Shown here one piece after another: positions 57,895 through 64,000 of a stretch of DNA of 64,000 bases. Under the pieces are notes generated by a model, which worked only from the letters and a program-made list of their open reading frames with translations, did not search any database and was not told the origin of the DNA. A program made the translations under genes and the position numbers. The stretch's first letter is position 1; every line of letters starts with the position of its first letter. Source of the stretch: Siphonodentalium dalli (lineage: Eukaryota > Mollusca > Scaphopoda > Gadilida > Siphonodentaliidae); contig CP136061.1 of NCBI GenBank assembly GCA_032622095.1, forward strand, positions 126,430,754 through 126,494,753, given 5' to 3'.

Positions 57895-58139
57895 CCCTTT
57901 TATGACTGGAGCTTCCTGAAATTTTGTGAAAACCCTGGGCCAATGCATTCTCTTATATATGTGAGTCTCCCATAGGGAGCCTTGCATATTTAAGAGAATG
58001 CATTGGCCCAACTTAGTTCCCTTGACCTTGTAAGCCATGCATTATCTTATATATGCAAGGCTCACTATGGGAGATTCGCATATATAATAGAATATAATAT
58101 CTTAAATGCTGCACCAACACAGCTCCCGTCATGAAAGGG
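57895..58139. mobile_element. piggyBac-type double-hairpin MITE, copy 3'
   Basis: Ends CCCTTTTATGACTGGAGCT / AGCTCCCGTCATGAAAGGG. Right flank TTAA (58140-58143), left flank ATAA (one change from TTAA). Two internal hairpins with the CATTCTCTTATATATG arm. Least decayed ends of the family in this window. Confidence 0.88.
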
Positions 58140-58446
58140 TTAATAATTTAGCTGGGACTGAGGTTTGTCAGAAGAGGTTTGGGCAGAGCAGCTTTATATT
58201 AATTAATCATGAGGTAAAAGGTTGATATTTCAAACTTAGTAATTAATACATTATCTTTCACCTTTTCCATATTGCATGTATGTGTCAAATTGTTGTGCAA
58301 AAGCTCACTTGTAGCTTTAATTGTACATGCACACATATGTGAAGTACAATACTCAATAGTAACTCAATATACACTATTTTCCATATATGGTTCCCTTCAA
58401 TAATCATCAAGAACTTGTCAAGGTAATCATGCTCACACATATGCAT

Positions 58447-58872
58447 TTAATCAAATTTAACTTTTCCATGATATGTGACTTTTGAAGGAGGCTGGAAGGA
58501 ATCATCATTATAGAGAAGCTCATAGTAATAAAGGCTATTGTCTGCAGTTATTACTACATAGTCCATGTAGTTCTCAGGCATGCATGATGGCAACAGTGTT
58601 CTCTGGCAAACTATGCCATGGGTTCTCATCGAATCCTCCACTGTTAACAGACACTTTGTCCAGCGCAAATGATTTCTGAAATTTGTCGCGCACAAAGAGA
58701 CTGCACTTGCCGCCTCCATAGAGATGTTTCTCTTCGGCCCATCTTGTTCGTGAAGCTGCCCAGTTGATTTTAGAAGGTGTGTTTTGACCATAAAGTTCCA
58801 GGAGTGATTGTGGACCATCTGACATCGGGGTCATGTAATTACTTCCTCCATACCATGACCAAACTTTTCCAC
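58447..58872 (-). CDS. Secreted-protein gene, exon 2 with one-base insertion
   Basis: Acceptor TTTTTCAG at 58873-58880, reads GKVWSWYGGSNYMTPMSDGP onward. At 58574-58579 the - strand reads CATGCCTGAGAAC, whereas a copy at 59402 reads CATGCTGAGAAC. The extra C shifts frame and creates TGA, losing about 43 C-terminal residues that remain readable down to 58447. Confidence 0.75.
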
Positions 58873-60750
58873 CTGAAAAATAATTATCATATAATCTTAT
58901 TATTGGCTTTTTTGGCAATTTCCCAAAACTGGTTATTTATCAACATTTTGTTCAACAAAATACGGCAGTATCACAAAATTTGACCGTATTACCACCTTGA
59001 TTTTAGAGTTATCCCATCTTCATATGCAATTTTGTCAGAGGCCCTCCATTTGACCACGTGTTTCTGGGCCACATTATTACACATCTCGAGAAATAACAAA
59101 CTTCAAAAATCGATATCTGATCACTGAGCTTTGATGGGTGGGTTCCACGACTCGATTCAAATATTTGTTTACCCCCACCACCCCCCCCCCCCCCCCCCCC
59201 CCATACTGCACACACATTTTATCACGGAATGGGTTTATTATTATAGCAATTCTCGATATAAGCAGTTCAGTGAACGATGGGAGCTATGATCTGGGATACA
59301 AAATTAGTTCCTCTGTCGGCGACAAGTTCATCTGGTGCACCGTGGTGAACAATTATTTGTGTGATTATTGTGTTATTACTACATAGTCCATGTAGTTCTC
59401 AGCATGCATGATGGCAACAGTGTTCTCTGGCAAACTATGCCATGGGTTCTCATCGAATCCTCCACTGTTAACAGACATTTAAATTGGAGCGACTTTAAAC
59501 CCAATTCACCAATTCCATCCCATGCCTTTGGACTACTTAGCTATTGATAAGGCGATTTTATTTTCTGATGTCTCTTATGCCAATGTGCAAATAAAGAAAG
59601 CTATGTATATCACTCGACAGATGGCCTGAGGTCATTATAAATGTTATTGGTTTAACAGAGATCCCAGCATCAATATAAACAATGTATGTGATTTGTTGAC
59701 AGCTCTGCTATATAATTGATATTAATGGGTCAGCAGTGATGTGTCTTTATCTTGATGGGTGTTGGTAGAATTTGATACACTATCCTTGTAAACTTAAATT
59801 TGACTCTCTTAACACAAGTATTCCATGTCCAGGTCACCTTTTTCACATTTAACCCAAGGCAGTGGTGGTGCAGCATTACAGATCATGTACCAGTGCATTC
59901 TCTTATATACATGCGAGTGACCCATAAATTCCAATAATTTGTGTTATGTACATTTGTCTATAATAGTACATAACAGTATACTCGATAATTCAACGTCAAA
60001 ACTCTCATTTATGATTCCGACCATAGTAATTTACTATCGTCAAGGGATGGGTTAACATCTGTCGATCGTGATCGGCCTCTCGTTTAATATTCCTTCTGTT
60101 GATGGCGATTTGAACAAATATGAATATTTCTGCAACGAACGCCGCCCGTACGTTCCTTTAAGCTTGATCTACGCGTTGAGGGACGTCTAACGTGTCGTTC
60201 CGATTGTAACATTGTTATTTCGATATAAGCAACGATACTGTAATTTGATGGTCTTTGGACACATCAGCCAGTGCGTCCATCCATTCTGATATATTTTATG
60301 ACAATACATCGTCTCAAAATTTGACAAGTTTTTTTTGTTTTTATTCTTGACTGATGCATGTCACCGTTGTGAGTTGCCGTGCGGAGTATGAGCGAGTGTA
60401 TCTGTCTGAGACTCACCAGAATATATCTCCAAATCGTAGAAATTATACAGAACAGCAGCGTCCACGTGACTTGCGTCCGGCAGGTCATCATATCCAGTAA
60501 ATACATCCGCCATAGGAAGCGGTCCTCTGCAGTGGCGACCATGTTTAATGTCTTCGAATGTGTCGTATATATAAACCCCACGCGACGTGATAATGGATAG
60601 ATCGAGATCAGATTTCGCTTTGCAGTAGTCCCAACCAATAGCCGTGGCTTCCTTTATTTCGGTCTCAAATGAGCCAGGTAAAAATGTCAATAAAATGGAA
60701 ACATAACCAAGGTTCAGGAACATTTCCTTTAGATATGTCATCCCTGCCAT
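58447..60750 (-). CDS. Predicted secreted protein, family unrecognised (2 exons, frameshifted end)
   Basis: Exons 60417-60750 and 58574-58872 (to the first stop), joined at GTGAGT / TTTTTCAG with a split Gly codon, giving 210 residues. A start-proximal hydrophobic stretch (FLNLGYVSILLTFLPG, residues 11-26) looks like a signal peptide. The mature part is rich in Tyr, Trp and Gly with VDAAVLYNFYDLEIYSG, GKVWSWYGGS, WAASRTRWAEEKHLYGGG and FDENPWHSLPENTVAIMHA. Alternating aromatic short strands could suit a beta-propeller such as a hemopexin-like fold, but I do not recognise the family. After MHA the frame hits TGA, while a shifted frame continues ENYMDYVVITADNSLYYYEL to a stop at 58447. A TATAAATA lies at 61118-61125, 368 bases upstream of the ATG. 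Confidence 0.72.
58880..59371. other. Intron with a poly-C run
   Basis: 59172-59202 is almost pure C (a 22-base uninterrupted C run from 59181). No shared repeat recognised on either side. Confidence 0.5.
59372..59478 (-). pseudogene. Partial duplicate of secreted-protein exon 2, in frame
   Basis: 107 bp nearly identical to 58547-58654. Reading on the - strand it gives VNSGGFDENPWHSLPENTVA then IMHAENYMDYVVIT, without the one-base insertion of the main copy. It lacks splice sites and the rest of the exon. It lies in the intron of the same gene and same orientation. Confidence 0.88.
59484..60150. repeat. Duplicate of PUS7 intron segment 6868-8468 without its insertion
   Basis: 59484-60083 matches 6868-7540 and 60080-60150 matches 8402-8468 (TTTAATATTCCTTCTGTTGA, ACGAACGCCGCCCGT). 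It joins them directly, so it is the empty-site version. It abuts the exon 2 duplicate. Confidence 0.82.
60417..60750 (-). CDS. Secreted-protein gene, exon 1
   Basis: Codes from ATG at 60750 to a GTGAGT donor (60411-60416). Alternative starts are Met 4 and Met 10. I keep the first Met because an in-frame upstream extension shows no further conserved-looking sequence. It contains AIGWDYCKAKSDLDLSIITS, VYIYDTFEDIKHG and two Cys that could form a disulfide. Confidence 0.75.
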
Positions 60751-60759
60751 GTCAAGATC

Positions 60760-62630
60760 TGGTGGTCCAGTCGTGAAAGATGATATCTCTTGTCCGGTGG
60801 GTATGTAGAGATGAACGTGACTTTTCAGTAATGCTTTTGGGGGAATACATCGGTGTATTTGGTGTTTGTTTTGTGGTAAACAAAATCCATGTTTACTCTG
60901 TTCTCATCTGCACCAAGTCCTATTTGGACGGAGTACATCGGTTCCTCGACGCCGTCAAAGATTGCATGACTTTAAATTGTTCAGACGGCCTTCGGCTAAT
61001 CCACGAAGTAACGCGAAACATGATTGTTACAGGAAAATCTAGCCAAACTGCGGTGCGTGTTTATACACGGGCCATGTTGTATACCGCTTTGTATATAGCT
61101 ACTACACATATGATTGTTATTTATAGGTATATACGCGATACATATGCCAATTTATTTCTGATCGTGACTCGATCGATTCCAGCGACGAATATCGCATTTT
61201 ATTTGGTTTTCAATAACTAGACAGCAATACTGTTGAGAATACGGTTTCCAGAATCCAAGATCACCTCGGCTCACGATCATTGTCTTCCATTCTCATTGTC
61301 ACAACCAATTGGGGGCTCGTCGAGGAAGATTCCCGAACACACCAATATCAATTAGTCGGTCTCTAGCTGATACAAATCCTATTTGAGCGCGTAGTGACGA
61401 GGTTAACAAGTGGGCGCCTTGTTTTGGCACCATCATCGACATATCAGTGATATCACCCACCGCTATCATATGGATAAAAGTCTATTCGCCTATTGATTTT
61501 ACTACGTGGAATAACTTTCGCTAGACTGATTTCTTTGTGACATTGTAAGATTTGACCCAATTATTCCCATATTTGTTGGCTGAGAACAGTTCATCAATAT
61601 GCTGGATAAGTTCCTCAGACTCTCAGCCAAGGGCGGGGAAAGATAGTAGATACTCAATACTCCTGGCGGTACAGTCTGGAGCCATGCGTCACTCCATAAT
61701 AATATACACTGCTCAGTATACCGCATGGCTGATCTGTTTGCGTATTCACCGCGTAGTCTATCAGACTTAGAAACATTGTCTTGCCCGATATATACAGCAG
61801 TTAGGTCGCCTAGATCGATCGTCCACAATCTCTGATCATGATCACTCTCAATATTGCATGAGTTTCCGGACTGCGCTCGTCATTCCCCACAGGGATCCAA
61901 AGACATTACCGTAATACTTTTGCTTCTATAATAGAGATACGAAGACCCGCATAGGAAAATGACATCAATTGTTCCTATGAACGTCAGCCACACTGTTATA
62001 ATTTCACGTCGTATATAGATCTAAAGTAATCGATCAACTTTAAAAATCAAATATTGAAGGCACTTGGCGGTTTGAGTGTCCAAATTATGTATAGCGGTCC
62101 GGTTCAATGGATCAACATAGGTCGATAAATGCGTTAAATAGTCTTATACGCGCCACTTTGTGCCACATATGATTCAAGTGATCGAATTCAGAAAGTTTGG
62201 GTCAGCATGGAACAATAAAGGGCGTTTCTTGTTAGTCTAATCCTGGTAGAGGAAAGAGCGTTTGAATCACTTCTGTGCGAACAAAATTAAAACAACTAGA
62301 AAATAGCTACAGCTAGACAATAACTTTTGCATTGGGAAGTATTTTTCATAGCATATAGAAGCCGGTATATACATGCCCGTTTAAAGTTTAGTATATAGCA
62401 CTTTTGTGAAATGCAATATATGCGTGCCAATAAAATTATGTCACAAAAGAATGTGCTGTGCTTTCTTCTGTGTCGCGTTTCGTTTTATTTTGTTTGTTTT
62501 TAAGCGTCCATTGATAATACGTCCTTATCATTGCGTTCATCATTTTATATATTGAATTGTTCCGTCATGGTCATGGATTTTCTTTTCAAGAATAGAACTT
62601 CACAAACTATTTTCCATTAAAGTTTTCCCC
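60760..62630. other. Upstream of the - strand gene; no supported gene
   Basis: Two open frames are worth naming. One is 60780-61220 (+, 146 codons). The other is 61502-61864 (-, about 120 codons; it includes LWTIDLGDLTAVYIGQDNVS and YTEQCILLWSDAWLQTVPPG and could be an exon after an AG at 61881). Neither shows a domain I can name. The region is slightly less AT-rich and lacks the repeats seen elsewhere. Confidence 0.3.
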
Positions 62631-62639
62631 ACTTCAGTT

Positions 62640-63440
62640 TTATTTGGGGAATAGAAATGGGGAATATGAGATTTTGAATACTATTTTACACTTTGTCAAG
62701 CGAAGACATTTCCTGTTTTTTTTCCAAGAGAAAGCTAGGCCATTTTTCAACAAACAAACTTAAATGCCCACTTAGTTTTGGAAAGCCCAGATAACATTAT
62801 ACACAACAAATATATTCCTTATTTATATACCATTTGGAAGAGGAACAAAAATGATATATATTCCACTACAATACGGAACAGCTGTGGCCTAGGAGTGTCC
62901 TCTAAGTGACAGATTCTCAGATTCATTCAGAGACTTCCCCCGTTGTCAACCCAGAATGCACCATAATTCAAACAAAGAGATAGAGTTATACCCCTTCCAT
63001 TGAGAATAATATACTTTACAGTACAGTCCGATCAAAATTAAGCACAGAACACACATCGGTACACCTGGACAAAACAACATTTTCCCATTTTATTTGACTG
63101 GATCAGTTGGTATAATACAATGTTTTGGAGCGTCCTCTTCCAAATGGTATATATTGCTTTAAAAAATATAGAGAACTTTAATAAAATTACTATATATATA
63201 GTAGCCTATATCGCACTAGATTTCGACATTTTAACTCGCATCTGCATGGTGCCTGCATGCTAGAGTTATCCTAGCTGTTACATTTAACGGGAATCAGAAT
63301 TTCATGTCAATTAAAGGCCCACTTAATTTTCGAATCCCCAGATCACATTATACACAACATATTCCATATCATATACCATTTGTAAGAGGAAGCTCCGACA
63401 CATTGTATTATCAACTTATGCGGTCGAATTAACTGTGAAC
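62640..63440. repeat. Dispersed repeat, third and fourth copies of the 6165 family
   Basis: TACAATGTTTTGGAGCGTCC and CAAATGGTATATATTGC (63117-63155) and a second partial inverted set near 62800-62880 and 63350-63425 (ACCATTTGTAAGAGGAAGCT). Inverted orientation of the two sets suggests a foldback form. Confidence 0.55.
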
Positions 63441-64000
63441 ATATGTTGTTTTGTCAAGGTACCGACATGTATGATGTACGTAATTATACCACATCCCAAA
63501 AGATGGGGGTGGGATACTGGATTACATGCATGCGTCCGTCAGTCCGCGTGTCCATCTGCTCATATATATATAACATGTTGGATTTCCATCCGTGTTCGTT
63601 ATAATTGTCCAGTAATTTGTTCGTTCATCACAATTTTTTTTCACAACTTGATATCCGACCTGCCCATATTTCAATTTTCACCATATATACGTGGTATATC
63701 ACAGCGCCCGTGGTGCAACCTCTTGTTCGATCTGGGCTGTACTGCAAGTCTATTATTCTCAATGAATGGTGGATGTATAACGCTATATCTTAGTTGTGAA
63801 TTATGGTGTATTCTGGGTAAATAAAGGGGGATGTCTTGGCCCCCTTGTGTGAATCTGAGATTTCAGGACAGGTGTGCATTTTCGACTTGAAACTCTTATA
63901 ACTGCATGTGAAATGGAATTAGTTATTGCCGTTGCATTCCCGTGTACAACAACCATCGCCTACCGGTATATAGAAAAATGGAGATGGGAATTATGATACC
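63441..64000. repeat. CCGTCC-type repeat fragment, then unrecognised
   Basis: 63495-63730 has CGTCCGTCAGTCCGCGTGTC and ends GTGCAACCTCTTGTTC, like the tail at 53690-53774. The 129-codon ORF over it is a repeat translation. 63780-64000 shows nothing recognised. Confidence 0.45.

Noticed and set aside
60780-61220. 146-codon + strand ORF as a gene
   Set aside because: It is divergent from the - strand gene start, has no domain or conserved-looking motif, and no splice context; left as an unassigned frame.

Overview
This is a window of animal nuclear DNA: AT-rich, long introns with GT/AG boundaries, very dense in non-autonomous transposons. Repeat families with CCGTCCGTC runs, ends of the GTCCCCCGAAA type and tRNA-derived SINEs suggest a marine invertebrate, most likely a mollusc. 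The species call is inference only.

Genes. One conserved gene fills the first two thirds. Thirteen phase-compatible exons on the + strand (443-42665) encode 501 residues of a TruD-family pseudouridine synthase, PUS7. The first exons lie upstream of the window. The catalytic-loop motif GTKDKR and the TruD motifs [10 protein letters not shown] and [12 protein letters not shown] are all intact. A second, two-exon gene on the - strand (58447-60750) encodes a small predicted secreted protein of a family I cannot name. A one-base insertion truncates it, and a nearby intronic copy of the same segment keeps the reading frame. I support no other host gene.

Mobile DNA. PUS7 introns hold one nearly complete hAT element (16768-20141, 15-bp inverted ends, 8-bp target duplication, BED-finger plus transposase reading frames with small lesions) and two hAT MITEs with perfect 8-bp duplications (3074-4107, 4507-5615). 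A third hAT derivative (43724-44427) lies just 3' of the gene. Several TTAA-flanked piggyBac-type elements occur: double-hairpin MITEs at 1640, 11645, 22828 and 57895, a foldback at 29458, and a nested pair at 37292-39900 that retains an apparent transposase start. Two very large foldback elements (30886-35166 and 45886-53437) have ends GTGTRG next to TA. Tandem arrays built on the core GCCATCTTGG, arrays with periods of about 160 bp, and two SINEs fill most of the rest.

Architecture. Several elements are nested, and paralogous uninterrupted copies in the same window allow insertion order to be read. Foldbacks and satellites begin within a few to tens of bases of several PUS7 splice donors and 36 bases after the stop codon. 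Most striking, the end of PUS7 exon 8 together with its splice donor is the first unit of a 16-copy minisatellite in the following intron.
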